Source: a virus. Taken from it: 32,375 nt of DNA. This document shows positions 16,045 to 24,783 of the stretch, in pieces. Both the position numbers and the translations under genes were made by a program. Every line of letters starts with the position of its first letter. Position 1 is the first letter of the stretch. Under the pieces are notes generated by a model. The model worked only from the letters and a program-made list of their open reading frames with translations, was not told the origin of the DNA and made no database searches. The stretch covers positions 8,663 to 41,037 of IMG/VR virus record IMGVR_UViG_3300030109_003296. One strand, written 5' to 3'.

Positions 16045-17057
16045 TGGCAGTTACAACTACAAGAACATTACCCGCACAGTTTATAGAAGATCTTGGTAAA
16101 GATTATGCAAAACAGTTAACAGCTACTACAGCTATACCTGTTGATACTTCTAAATTTGCACCAACAGTTGCTGCACAAGATGCATTACAAACACAAGCTG
16201 CAACATTAGCAGGATCAGGTGTTGGATCTTTTGCACCTTTTATACAAGCAGCACAACAAAGAGATGTGGCGGCAGGACAACAAGCAGCGGCCGCACAACA
16301 AAGATTAGGAGATGCAGGACAAACACTAGGTGGTGTTGCAACAACTTTAAGTGGTATAGCTGGTCTTACAGGTGCACCAACAGCAGCACAAACACAGGCA
16401 TTCACGTCACCATTTCAACAACAAGTTATTGATACAACACTAGCAGAATTCGATAGACAAAGAGCAATCAACGAACAAAATATTAGAGATCAACAAGCAT
16501 CTTTAGGTGCATTAGGTTCAGGTAGAGCAGGTGTACAATTGTCAGAGTTTCAAACACAATCAGGAAGAGATAGAGCCGCACTAGAAGCACAACTAAGACA
16601 ACAAGGTTTTCAACAAGCACAAGCAGCTAGGCAACAAGATATTGCAAATAGATTTGGTTTAGGACAAGCACAAGCTGGTTTAGGACAAGCACAAGCTGGT
16701 TTAGGACAACAACAATTAGGTTTAGGACAATTTGAAATGGGTAGAGGTCAGTTTCAAACAGGGCTAGCAAGTCAAGTTCCAGGATTACAAAGAGCTGATA
16801 TATCTACACTTGGTCAAGTAGGTGCAGCACAGCAGGCACAGAGACAAGCGATATTAGATGCACAAAGACAAGCAGCAAGAACCGCGGCTTACGAACCACT
16901 AGAGAGATTAGGATTCTTTGGTTCAGGTGTAACAGGATTAATGGGTGGATACCCAGGACAATTCCAATTTGGTTCTACACCTGCAGCAGATCCTTTACAA
17001 ACTGCATTAGGATTAGGAACAGGATTAGCAGGAATATTCGGAGCATTAAGAAATTAA
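16044..17057 (+). CDS. Gln/Ala-rich internal virion protein
   Basis: 337 residues, extremely rich in Gln and Ala and mostly helical (IQAAQQRDVAAGQQAAAAQQ, AQAARQQDIANRF). Residues 205-239 are five seven-residue units beginning GLGQAQA, encoded by 21-base repeats. The C-terminal 60 residues are Gly/Leu-rich with a possible hydrophobic segment (LQTALGLGTGLAGIFGAL). No enzymatic motif. Composition and position between two putative ejection proteins suggest an inner-core or ejection component comparable in role to the smaller T7 core proteins; I cannot claim sequence homology to those. The start is a TAATG overlap. The stop is one base before the next ATG. Confidence 0.75.
   Translation: MAVTTTRTLPAQFIEDLGKDYAKQLTATTAIPVDTSKFAPTVAAQDALQTQAATLAGSGVGSFAPFIQAAQQRDVAAGQQAAAAQQRLGDAGQTLGGVATTLSGIAGLTGAPTAAQTQAFTSPFQQQVIDTTLAEFDRQRAINEQNIRDQQASLGALGSGRAGVQLSEFQTQSGRDRAALEAQLRQQGFQQAQAARQQDIANRFGLGQAQAGLGQAQAGLGQQQLGLGQFEMGRGQFQTGLASQVPGLQRADISTLGQVGAAQQAQRQAILDAQRQAARTAAYEPLERLGFFGSGVTGLMGGYPGQFQFGSTPAADPLQTALGLGTGLAGIFGALRN
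16656..16760 (+). repeat. Tandem 21-base repeats, five units of decreasing identity
   Basis: Units start at 16656, 16677, 16698, 16719 and 16740. The first two are identical (GGTTTAGGACAAGCACAAGC plus T). The third and fourth keep GGTTTAGGACAA, and the fifth is degenerate. They encode a heptad GLGQAQA-like repeat and are in frame, so copy-number change by slippage would alter the protein by seven residues without frameshift. Confidence 0.9.
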
Positions 17058-17058
17058 T

Positions 17059-18177
17059 ATGATGAATCGTATTTTAAAAAGACCTATGTTTAGAATGGGT
17101 GGTAGAAGTGATGATGGTATCATGTCTATTAGACCTGGATATCAAGAAGGTGATCAAGTTAAAGAACCAAGCTACTTTGATAAATCAGGACTAGGAATGT
17201 TATTAAAAGGTGTAGGAACTGAAGCTAGAAAAGCTGGTGCTGGCTTATATGATCTAGGAGCAGCTCCAATAAATTTAGCATCTAGATTTTTTTTAGGAGA
17301 AAACCCTGGTTTTTCAGGTGCAAAATTTTTTGGTTTAGGTAAAGAAGAAGGTATAGATCCAGAAATATCTTACCTTTTAGGTGTTCCAACAAAAGCAAAA
17401 ACAAGTGAAGCGTTTGGAGGAAAATCTTTAAATTTAGGTTCTGCTCAAGCATCTGAAACAGATACAGGAAAAAAAACTGATGATAAAAAAACAACAGTAA
17501 CAGCTGAAGATGGAGCTACGCAAAAACTTTCTGACAACGATCTTAAAACCATGTATGAAGATTTATTACCGTTATTTAAATCAGAACTATCAGCAGACGA
17601 TGACGAATTAAAAAGACAAAAATTTTTAGAACTAGCTAAGTTTGGTGCAAATCTTTTAGCACAACCTGGTGGAGACTTAACAGGTGCTATAGGTAAAGCT
17701 GCAGCTCCAAGCCTTGAAGGATTAACAAGAGTTGCTGAAACTAGAAGAAGAGCTAACGAAGCAGCTAAAACTTTAGCTCTAGAAGCTGCTTTAAAACAAG
17801 CTGACCCTGGCACAATTATGAAACAAGTTAGAGATATTATGAGATTAAATCCAGATATAAGTCAAAAAGCTGCTTTAGCTCAAGTAATGTCTACAGGCTC
17901 CGCTACAAAAGAAAGAACATCAGAAGACAGAATAAGCACTTATGCTGGTGATCTTTATGAAGATGATATCGTAGGAAGCAAAACAGCTGGAAGAAAAGCT
18001 GCAGAAGCTATTGAAGAATCTGGTTTAGGCATAGGAGTTTTTGAAAAAGATCCTGGAACAGGAGACAGAGAAGTCGGAAGTTATTACATTCTTAAAAATG
18101 GTAAGGTAGGAAAATATAAAGGTAAAACAAAAGACGGTAAAGAAGACTTCGCTGAAGTAGGCGATGATGATTTTTAA
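17059..18177 (+). CDS. Putative internal virion protein with RPMFRMGG-GIMS N-terminus
   Basis: 372 residues. The start MMNRILKRPMFRMGGRSD followed by DGIMSIRPGYQEGD (residues 19-32) is a recurring N-terminal signature of marine phage virion proteins. The middle is Gly-rich, then Lys/Asp/Thr-rich (ETDTGKKTDDKKTTVTAEDG, about 134-153). A long helical region (about 160-280) contains ALKQADPGTIMKQVRDIMRL. The C-terminus is a small charged domain ending FAEVGDDDF. There are no membrane or catalytic motifs. The first two codons are both ATG, so the true start may be either. It lies directly before the giant ejection-type protein, suggesting the same particle-interior role. Function is inferred. Confidence 0.72.
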   Translation: MMNRILKRPMFRMGGRSDDGIMSIRPGYQEGDQVKEPSYFDKSGLGMLLKGVGTEARKAGAGLYDLGAAPINLASRFFLGENPGFSGAKFFGLGKEEGIDPEISYLLGVPTKAKTSEAFGGKSLNLGSAQASETDTGKKTDDKKTTVTAEDGATQKLSDNDLKTMYEDLLPLFKSELSADDDELKRQKFLELAKFGANLLAQPGGDLTGAIGKAAAPSLEGLTRVAETRRRANEAAKTLALEAALKQADPGTIMKQVRDIMRLNPDISQKAALAQVMSTGSATKERTSEDRISTYAGDLYEDDIVGSKTAGRKAAEAIEESGLGIGVFEKDPGTGDREVGSYYILKNGKVGKYKGKTKDGKEDFAEVGDDDF

Positions 18178-18186
18178 GGAGGTATC

Positions 18187-21100
18187 ATGGGATTTCAATT
18201 ATCTCCTGAAGAAGAAAAAACAGAAAAGAAGAAAGAACAAGACGTAGGTTTTTTTGAATCTGCGTTAGCTGGGGTTGCAACTGGTTTATGGAATATACCA
18301 AAAGGTTTTGTATCTTTAGGCGCAGAGATTTTTGATTTAGTTGGAGATACAAATACAGCTAAAGATGTTGAAGAATGGTTTGATAATGTTAATCCATTTG
18401 ACGATGAAGCTGAAGCAAGAACTATTGGTAAAATTACAACAGCATTAGCATCTATTGGACCACTTGCAATTAAAGGTGCACAAGTTGGAACACGAGCTGC
18501 GCTGCTTGCAAGAAGAGCTTTGAAAGCAAAAGAGGCAGGTAGATATTTAGGACTAGCTAAAATAGGATCAAAAATAATGGGGCCAACGACTGGAGCAATA
18601 GTTGGTTCAGGTGTAGGTGAAGCAATTGTTGCTGACGAAGATATTGGAACATTTGCTGATATAGCAAAAGGCACATCACTTGAACCTTTTGCAATTACTA
18701 TGATGGATAGAGAAACTAAAGAGGGTAGATCAGAAGCATTTAGAAGATTAAAAAATAGATTAAAGTTTGGAACTGAAGGAGCTTTATTTAACCTAGCATT
18801 AGTTGGTGCTGGTAAAGGTATACAACAATTAAGAAAGCCATCAGAGACAGGGTTATTAGAATACGCAGATAATTCATTAAAAAGAAAATTACAAAAGTAC
18901 GGTTTGTTTGGTTTAAAACCAGAGGGCACTGGAACTAAATACACATTTGAAGCTAGACGTTTTGGTTTAGACAATATTAGAGCGACAGAGTTTGCTGCTA
19001 GTAAATCAGTGCAAGAGTTGGACACAGCTATAAAAGAATTAGGTGACGTAGTTAAAAACAATTACTATACAGCACCTAAAGGTTTAAAAGAAACTGTTGG
19101 GTCACAAGAAAAATTTTTAACAGACTTGTATGATGTATTACGACCCATGGATAAAGGATCAGAGTCTTTGTTAACTGCTACTAGAAGAGAGGGAGGTAAA
19201 GATGTTATAGCAAAACAAATAGATGATGTAGTAGCTTATAAAAATATTAATGATGGTATTAAAGAACTAACAGAACAAACTATTAAATTAGGGGATGATA
19301 GAACTAAAAATTTAATAACAGAACAACAATTTAAAGATCAAAGCATATCTCTATCAAAACAATCTAATCAATTAAATAAACAATTAGATGATATATTAAA
19401 AAAAAGACCTAACATTGAACAGTTGGTTAAAAAAACTGAAAAAGGATTTTTTAAAAGAAAAAACTATAGTAATACAAAAGAGTTCAATAATATCTTGGAG
19501 AAAGTTAGAAAAGCTGGTGGTAATACAGAAAAGTTAGAAAACGCAATTATTAATTTTAGAATGTCTGTAGATAATATGTCTGTTAGACTTTTACAAAGAA
19601 GAATGCCTGGAGAAGTTGCCGATGAAATTAAAGATAATTTAGGTAAATATTTAAATGCTCAATATAAACAGTTTGAAATGTCTGGTCCTTTACAAAAATA
19701 TAAGCCGACTGCAGAACAAATTAATAATGCAACTGAACTATTAAAAGCGAATAAAATAAAAGGTTATCAAGAATTAAATAAAGCTGCACCAACAAAAGAA
19801 ATTGTAGAAAAATTTAACAAAGAAGCAACAGATGAGGTTAATCAATTTTTAAAAATTAAATCTGCTGATGAAGTAGATTTATTAAATTTAAAAAATGAAA
19901 CAGGAGATGTTTTAAATAAAGCTTCAAAAGCAGAAATTGATTCTGTTGTTATAAAAGACAGTGTATTAAAAAATAAAGTATTAGAGCCGTGGCAAGAAGA
20001 GTTGGCGGGTTTAATAAAAGATCCATCATATAGTTTTTATTCAACGGTTAGTAAACAAGGACATTTAAATTATACTTTAAAATATTTAGATGACATAGGA
20101 AAAGCAGGGTCACAAGGACCTAATAAATTTATATTTAGCGCAGATGAATTGTCTACAGCACAAAAAGCAAATCCACTTCAATTTAAATTAGTGCAACCAG
20201 GAAGCTCTAGAGTTTCATCAGGTTTAGAGGGTAAATATATTAGAACTCCTTTTTATGATTCTGTATTCGATACAACTAGTAACTGGTTAAATAGAAGTGG
20301 AGTAGGAACATTTTACAAGTATGCAGTTCTTGCACCTAAAGCTGCATCACAAATAGCAAAAACAATTTTATCACCACTTACACACGTTAGAAACTTTATT
20401 AGTGCTGGAGCTTTTGTATCTGCAAATGGAGCAGCTTTTCCTAATTATGGAGATATATCTGTTCTGTTACCAAAATCTTTGGGAGGCCAAGGTGTGTTTA
20501 AACAGTCTTATGATCTTACAGGTAAAAGAATATTAGGTACGATGACAAAAGCAGATGATGCTTTATATGAAAGACTGTTAAAAGTAGGAGTTGTAGATAG
20601 TCAAGTTCAAGTAGGTGAATCTAAAAGACTTTTAAAAGATATATTAAAAAATCCAGCCGCTGCAGACTCAAGAGTTTATACAGATTTATCTAATAATTTA
20701 AAAAATAAATTATTAAAGGCTTATGGTAAAACGCAAGATGCGTATGTTGCAGAAGATGATTTTTGGAAAATCATTAATTGGAATTTAGAAAGAAACAGAT
20801 ATTCTAAATTATCTGATAATTTAGGTGTTACCAAAGATAATTATAAACAAGTATTAGCTGAAGAATCTACAAAAGGTAAATATTTTAGAAAACTTGTTCA
20901 AAGAGATGAATACGCAGCAGAAAGTTTTGATAATTTTTTAGATGAAATAGCAGGTAATTTAACTAGAAACAGAGTTCCTAACTATGGGTATGTTGGTAGA
21001 ACTGCAAAAGCTTTAAGACAATCTCCTTTTGGTAACTTTATAGCTTTCCCATTGGAAATACTAAGGACGGGTAATAATATAATGGCAGGATCTATTGATG

Positions 21101-22455
21101 ATATTACTGCAGGTATTGGTAAAGGAACTATAGCAAATCCAGAAATACCAGAGCTTGTTAACATGGGTTTAAAAAGACTAACTAGTTTTGGTATAACAGT
21201 AGGTGGTGTACCATACGCTTTAGCAGAAACATATAAAGCTAAAAATGATGTTAGTGATGAAGAGATGAAAGCTTTAAGAAGAATTGTTCCTGAGTGGTCT
21301 AAGAATTCTACATTGTTACCTACAGGCAGAGATGAAAATGGTTACTTAAAATATATAGATTTTAGTTATTCTAATGCCTACGACACATTAATAAGACCTT
21401 TTAATTCTGTAATAAATTCTTTTGCTCAAGGTGAGACAACAAAAGACTCTTTAATGAAATCACTTGGAACAGGGATGTCAGATAGTTTATATGAAATATT
21501 AGAACCGTTTGCATCAGAATCTATTTATACAGAAGCATTATTAGACTCTACTGTAAGAAGAGGTATAGGTAAGGGTGGTAGAAGAGTTTGGTCAGAAGAA
21601 GATGACTTTGGTGTACGAGCTTTTAAAGGAGTAACACACGTTGCAAACTCATTAATGCCTGGATCAATATCACAGTTTAAAAGATTAGAAAGAGCAACGA
21701 GGGGTTTAGCTGACAAAAAGTATGGACAAACATTTGAATTACAAGATGAACTGCCAGGGTTGTTTGGTTTTAGAAGTATTCAATCTAATCCTGAAAGATC
21801 ATTAAAATACATGACAACAAGGTTTGGATCTAAACTTAAAAAAGATGATAATTTATTTATTGCACCACTGCTTAGAGGCGGAAGAGTTAGTCCGCAAAAT
21901 ATAATAAATGCTTATAAATACTCTGAGGCTAGAAGATTTGCTACTCTAAAAGAAATGTATCAAGACATAGAGGCTGCCAGAATATTAGGTATGTCAAATT
22001 CTAAAATAAGAAGAGAAATGGCAAAAAGAAAAGGTATTAAAAAAACAATTATTAACGATTTATTAAAAGGTAATTATAGTCCTAAAGAACCAAGTAATTT
22101 TTTTGAAAAAAGAATTAGAGAAATAAATAGAGATTTAAATGAAAAAGAAGGTGTTGAATTAGAAAACCCGTACGTTATTGCTAGACCTTTTATAAGAAAA
22201 ATTATTGTAGAAAATAGAAAAATAAATTTACTAGAAGACAACCCCGTGTTTCCTAATTTTGAAATACCAGAACCACAGATAACGGGACAAGAATCACGGA
22301 TCACGACCCCTGAAATAAATACACCACCAGTCAATACTAATATACTTACAACAGGCACTCAAAATATCAGCTCGACACTACCTGCTAATTTTGATAGTTT
22401 ACCAACTGCAGATAAATTAAAAGCTTTGCAAGATTTAGGAATAAGAATTGGATAA
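18187..22455 (+). CDS. Giant internal virion / DNA-ejection protein (1422 aa)
   Basis: 1422 residues, the largest gene, preceded by an excellent AAGGAGGT site (18176-18183) that overlaps the upstream stop. The N-terminus is charged, followed by amphipathic and hydrophobic Ala/Gly segments (ESALAGVATGLWNIPKGFVS; IGKITTALASIGPLAIKGAQ; IMGPTTGAIVGSGVGEAIVA). Residues about 270-700 are long Lys/Glu/Asn-rich helices. Residues about 700-1200 mix conserved aromatic segments, and the C-terminus is Pro/Thr-rich. Size, helicity and position after smaller core proteins and before lysis resemble the T7 gp16 class. I see no lysozyme or transglycosylase motif. It probably forms part of the channel or pilot for DNA entry; this is inferred from architecture and context. 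Confidence 0.72.
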   Translation: MGFQLSPEEEKTEKKKEQDVGFFESALAGVATGLWNIPKGFVSLGAEIFDLVGDTNTAKDVEEWFDNVNPFDDEAEARTIGKITTALASIGPLAIKGAQVGTRAALLARRALKAKEAGRYLGLAKIGSKIMGPTTGAIVGSGVGEAIVADEDIGTFADIAKGTSLEPFAITMMDRETKEGRSEAFRRLKNRLKFGTEGALFNLALVGAGKGIQQLRKPSETGLLEYADNSLKRKLQKYGLFGLKPEGTGTKYTFEARRFGLDNIRATEFAASKSVQELDTAIKELGDVVKNNYYTAPKGLKETVGSQEKFLTDLYDVLRPMDKGSESLLTATRREGGKDVIAKQIDDVVAYKNINDGIKELTEQTIKLGDDRTKNLITEQQFKDQSISLSKQSNQLNKQLDDILKKRPNIEQLVKKTEKGFFKRKNYSNTKEFNNILEKVRKAGGNTEKLENAIINFRMSVDNMSVRLLQRRMPGEVADEIKDNLGKYLNAQYKQFEMSGPLQKYKPTAEQINNATELLKANKIKGYQELNKAAPTKEIVEKFNKEATDEVNQFLKIKSADEVDLLNLKNETGDVLNKASKAEIDSVVIKDSVLKNKVLEPWQEELAGLIKDPSYSFYSTVSKQGHLNYTLKYLDDIGKAGSQGPNKFIFSADELSTAQKANPLQFKLVQPGSSRVSSGLEGKYIRTPFYDSVFDTTSNWLNRSGVGTFYKYAVLAPKAASQIAKTILSPLTHVRNFISAGAFVSANGAAFPNYGDISVLLPKSLGGQGVFKQSYDLTGKRILGTMTKADDALYERLLKVGVVDSQVQVGESKRLLKDILKNPAAADSRVYTDLSNNLKNKLLKAYGKTQDAYVAEDDFWKIINWNLERNRYSKLSDNLGVTKDNYKQVLAEESTKGKYFRKLVQRDEYAAESFDNFLDEIAGNLTRNRVPNYGYVGRTAKALRQSPFGNFIAFPLEILRTGNNIMAGSIDDITAGIGKGTIANPEIPELVNMGLKRLTSFGITVGGVPYALAETYKAKNDVSDEEMKALRRIVPEWSKNSTLLPTGRDENGYLKYIDFSYSNAYDTLIRPFNSVINSFAQGETTKDSLMKSLGTGMSDSLYEILEPFASESIYTEALLDSTVRRGIGKGGRRVWSEEDDFGVRAFKGVTHVANSLMPGSISQFKRLERATRGLADKKYGQTFELQDELPGLFGFRSIQSNPERSLKYMTTRFGSKLKKDDNLFIAPLLRGGRVSPQNIINAYKYSEARRFATLKEMYQDIEAARILGMSNSKIRREMAKRKGIKKTIINDLLKGNYSPKEPSNFFEKRIREINRDLNEKEGVELENPYVIARPFIRKIIVENRKINLLEDNPVFPNFEIPEPQITGQESRITTPEINTPPVNTNILTTGTQNISSTLPANFDSLPTADKLKALQDLGIRIG

Positions 22456-22457
22456 CC

Positions 22458-22676
22458 ATGGCAATAGACCCTAAAACAACTAGAGAACACATTGTAGCCT
22501 TATATGGATACATAACAGGTGTACGAAAAGACATCTCCCAGATTAAAAATAATCATCTCAAACACATACATGAAGACGTCGAGAAGTTGGGTGGTAAGAT
22601 AGACAAGATCTATTGGGTTCTCTTAGCGGCAGCGGGATCTGCAGCACTCTTTGCACTGGGAATATTATTTAAATAA
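22458..22676 (+). CDS. XhlA/holin-like small membrane protein
   Basis: 72 residues. Residues 1-50 are hydrophilic with an amphipathic helix (ALYGYITGVRKDISQIKNNH, then EDVEKLGGKIDKI). Residues about 52-71 are one strong transmembrane helix (YWVLLAAAGSAALFALGILF) ending in Lys at the C-terminus. Soluble coiled helix plus C-terminal anchor is the arrangement of the haemolysin XhlA family, and the gene lies directly upstream of an endolysin. It is therefore likely a holin, pinholin or lysis accessory. It could instead be a spanin-like or tail-associated membrane protein. The stop overlaps the endolysin start as TAATG, so the two are coupled. Confidence 0.7.
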   Translation: MAIDPKTTREHIVALYGYITGVRKDISQIKNNHLKHIHEDVEKLGGKIDKIYWVLLAAAGSAALFALGILFK

Positions 22677-23152
22677 TGCAACTTACACGTAATTTTAGTT
22701 TACAAGAGCTAATCAAATCGGATACTGCGATACGTAAAGGTATTGATAATAATCCTAATGCAGATCAAATAGAAAAATTAAAAATGTTGTGTGAAAATGT
22801 TTTACAACCAGTACGAGACCATTTTGGCAGAGTTAAGGTGACTAGCGGCTATCGTTCACCTGAGTTGTGTGTTGCAATTGGCAGCAGTATTAATTCACAG
22901 CATGCTAAAGCCGAGGCCGTTGATTTCGAAGTGTTAGGCGTTGACAATGCAGAAGTTGCTGATTGGGTAAAGATGAACTGTAATACAGATCAATTAATAC
23001 TCGAATACTACACTCCTGGGGAACCCAACTCGGGCTGGATACATGCAAGTTGGATACCGTTTCAACCAAGGGCTCAATACATGAGAGCATACAGAGAAGA
23101 TAAGAAAACTAAATACAAACCAATAACAGGTAAAGCTGTAGACTTAGTCTAG
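22676..23152 (+). CDS. M15-family peptidase endolysin
   Basis: 158 residues of a peptidase M15 (DD/LD-carboxypeptidase-type) fold. VTSGYRSPELCVAIGSSINS carries the conserved Arg60. SQHAKAEAVDFEV supplies zinc ligands His76 and Asp83, and SGWIHASW supplies His123; Glu110 is a plausible general base. These residues define a metal-dependent peptidase that cuts peptidoglycan cross-link peptides. There is no signal peptide, so release to the cell wall should depend on the adjacent membrane protein. It is the last plus-strand gene before a convergent minus-strand gene; the two stop codons share the bases CTAG at 23149-23152. Confidence 0.9.
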   Translation: MQLTRNFSLQELIKSDTAIRKGIDNNPNADQIEKLKMLCENVLQPVRDHFGRVKVTSGYRSPELCVAIGSSINSQHAKAEAVDFEVLGVDNAEVADWVKMNCNTDQLILEYYTPGEPNSGWIHASWIPFQPRAQYMRAYREDKKTKYKPITGKAVDLV

Positions 23153-24579
23153 ATCCACTCTCTTAACTCTTCGCCCATAACTTCAGAAGCTATGTTTATT
23201 TTCTTTCTAAGAGCTTTTACAATTTTTTCATCTATTGTTTTTTCAGCTATTAGATCAACATAAGTTACAGATTTTTTCTGTCCTATTCTATGTGCTCTGT
23301 CTTCTGATTGTAATCTTTTCTCAAGGTCATAACCATTAGAATAATAGATTACAGTATTGGCCTGTGTGAGCGTAATACCATAACCTCCTGTCTGTGGTGT
23401 GCCTATTAAAAATCTACACTTAGGATCGTTTTGAAATTTAAGTATATTATCCTGCCTTTCTTCTTGTGAAGTTAGACCATAATAATGAACATAAGAACCT
23501 TCACCATGGTCTTTAATTATTCTTTGTATAATCTCACCAACACTTAACTGATAGTTAGCCCATATAATCGCTTTACCTTCAGTCTCATCTAACACAGACA
23601 TCAACTCATTTAATCTATTACTATCAACAGATTGTGTAGACCCATCATCAGCAGTAAAATGTCCACAAGTTATTTGATGTAAACGCATCAACTGTGTAAG
23701 CACTGTTACACTAGTAACTTGCTTACCATTTAAAATAGCAAGTGCTGCGGTCTTCATCTGATTGTATAATCTTAACTGATCTGGTGTTAAAGAAACATGA
23801 CGTTTAATGTAGATTTTATCAGGCAAATCTAGGCAATCTTCTTTTAATACTCTGTAAGAAAAATCTTTTAATTTATCAGATAGTTCACCTATGTTTTTAA
23901 AATGATTAACCACTTGTATTGATCTCCCTCTTGCATGTATTGTTTTCATTTCTGCATATCTATTTCTAAAAGCATAAAAAGATTGAAAGTTTAGTAACCA
24001 CGGACTTAAAAACTCACACTGTGAATATAAATCTAGTGGGTTCTTGGTAACAGGTGATCCCGTCATTATCCTTCTATACTTTGCCATATTAGATAGTTCT
24101 AATATATTTTTAGTTCTTTTAGCAGATGAGTTTTTAATAGTTGTAGACTCATCTATCGCCATCATACTAGAATGACTATTTAAAAAAGATGAAGCAAATT
24201 TTTTACCTTTCAAGGTGCTAAGTGCCTCCACATTCATTATTAAAATATGCAGTTTGTTATCTGTAGCAAACAATTCATCTAAACTTTCTTGTTGTTTTTT
24301 AGTTATCAAAGGCTGCCATAACACAGTTACTTTCTCTATGTGATCAGGTAAGTGTGTAGGCAACTCTTGTTTATACCAGGTTCCAACAACACCCTTTGGT
24401 GCAATAATTAAAGCGCCATCTACTTTACCTTTATCGTAAAGCATAGCTAAATTATCTATTAACACTTTTGTTTTACCTGTACCCATCTCCATAAAATAGG
24501 CAAACGTTTCTTTATTCCATGACTTTTCTAATGCAGTCAATTGATGTGCATACGGTTTAGTTTTAAATTTATAATTCAT
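23149..24579 (-). CDS. SNF2-type SF2 helicase / DNA-dependent ATPase
   Basis: 476 residues. YFMEMGTGKTKVLIDNLAML contains Walker A (Gly33 to Thr37). SMMAIDESTTIKN (Asp143, Glu144) is motif II in the DES form common among phage SNF2-like proteins. RRIMTGSPVTKNPLDLYSQC is motif III (Thr173-Pro176). The C-terminal helicase domain has TPQTGGYGITLTQANTVIYY and ends with QSEDRAHRIGQ (Arg428, Arg431, Gln434), motif VI. An ATP-driven DNA translocase acting on replication, recombination or bound host proteins is expected. No nuclease domain is fused. It is the only gene on the minus strand. It diverges from the replication genes across a 204-base gap and converges on the endolysin. The upstream AAAGAAGAT is only a modest ribosome site. 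Confidence 0.9.
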   Translation of the reverse strand: MNYKFKTKPYAHQLTALEKSWNKETFAYFMEMGTGKTKVLIDNLAMLYDKGKVDGALIIAPKGVVGTWYKQELPTHLPDHIEKVTVLWQPLITKKQQESLDELFATDNKLHILIMNVEALSTLKGKKFASSFLNSHSSMMAIDESTTIKNSSAKRTKNILELSNMAKYRRIMTGSPVTKNPLDLYSQCEFLSPWLLNFQSFYAFRNRYAEMKTIHARGRSIQVVNHFKNIGELSDKLKDFSYRVLKEDCLDLPDKIYIKRHVSLTPDQLRLYNQMKTAALAILNGKQVTSVTVLTQLMRLHQITCGHFTADDGSTQSVDSNRLNELMSVLDETEGKAIIWANYQLSVGEIIQRIIKDHGEGSYVHYYGLTSQEERQDNILKFQNDPKCRFLIGTPQTGGYGITLTQANTVIYYSNGYDLEKRLQSEDRAHRIGQKKSVTYVDLIAEKTIDEKIVKALRKKINIASEVMGEELREWI

Positions 24580-24744
24580 ATCTTCTTTCTATAAAATGGG
24601 TCAAGGGCGTATTAAAGGTGGCAGTTAATGTTATTCAACATTCAACCCAAAGCCTTAGAGAGATACGCCTAGGAAGATCGTCATTCGCTCCTTACCCGCT
24701 GATAGTGTCCAATAAGATTGACTAAAAATTATCATCTCTACCTA
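24580..24744. other. Non-coding divergent region with possible RNA/DNA structure
   Basis: This stretch has no plausible gene on either strand. It is visibly richer in G+C than the flanking genes: I count 52 of 120 bases from 24601 to 24720. Inverted repeats include GGCGTAT (24606-24612) with ATACGCC (24663-24669), TGGGT (24597-24601) with ACCCA (24645-24649), and a tight hairpin AATGTT-ATTC-AACATT (24627-24642). These could fold into a nested structure. A small RNA, a structured 5' leader for the helicase, or a replication origin are options. I found no tRNA-like T-loop. Confidence 0.4.
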
Positions 24745-24773
24745 TTGACAATATAGGCATCCTGGATTATATG
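24745..24773 (+). promoter_or_regulatory. Strong sigma70-like promoter within an inverted repeat
   Basis: TTGACA (24745-24750) and TATATG (24768-24773) are 17 bases apart. This is the most convincing promoter in the window, placed at the head of the replication genes. TTGACA also pairs with TGTCAA (24772-24777), and inner TATA (52-55) pairs with TATA (68-71). An imperfect palindrome thus covers both hexamers and could be a repressor site. The expected start of transcription, near 24780, is only about four bases before the ATG at 24784. Confidence 0.6.
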
Positions 24774-24783
24774 TCAAGTTATA

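Noticed and set aside
18195-19061. 288-codon open frame on the minus strand
   Set aside because: It lies wholly opposite the 1422-residue virion gene. Its Pro/Ser/Ala-rich translation is the expected mirror of Gly/Ala/Lys codons, and it has no ribosome site or motif.
24580-24783. tRNA gene in the non-coding gap
   Set aside because: The arms do not make a cloverleaf, and no T-loop consensus or anticodon stem was found on either strand.
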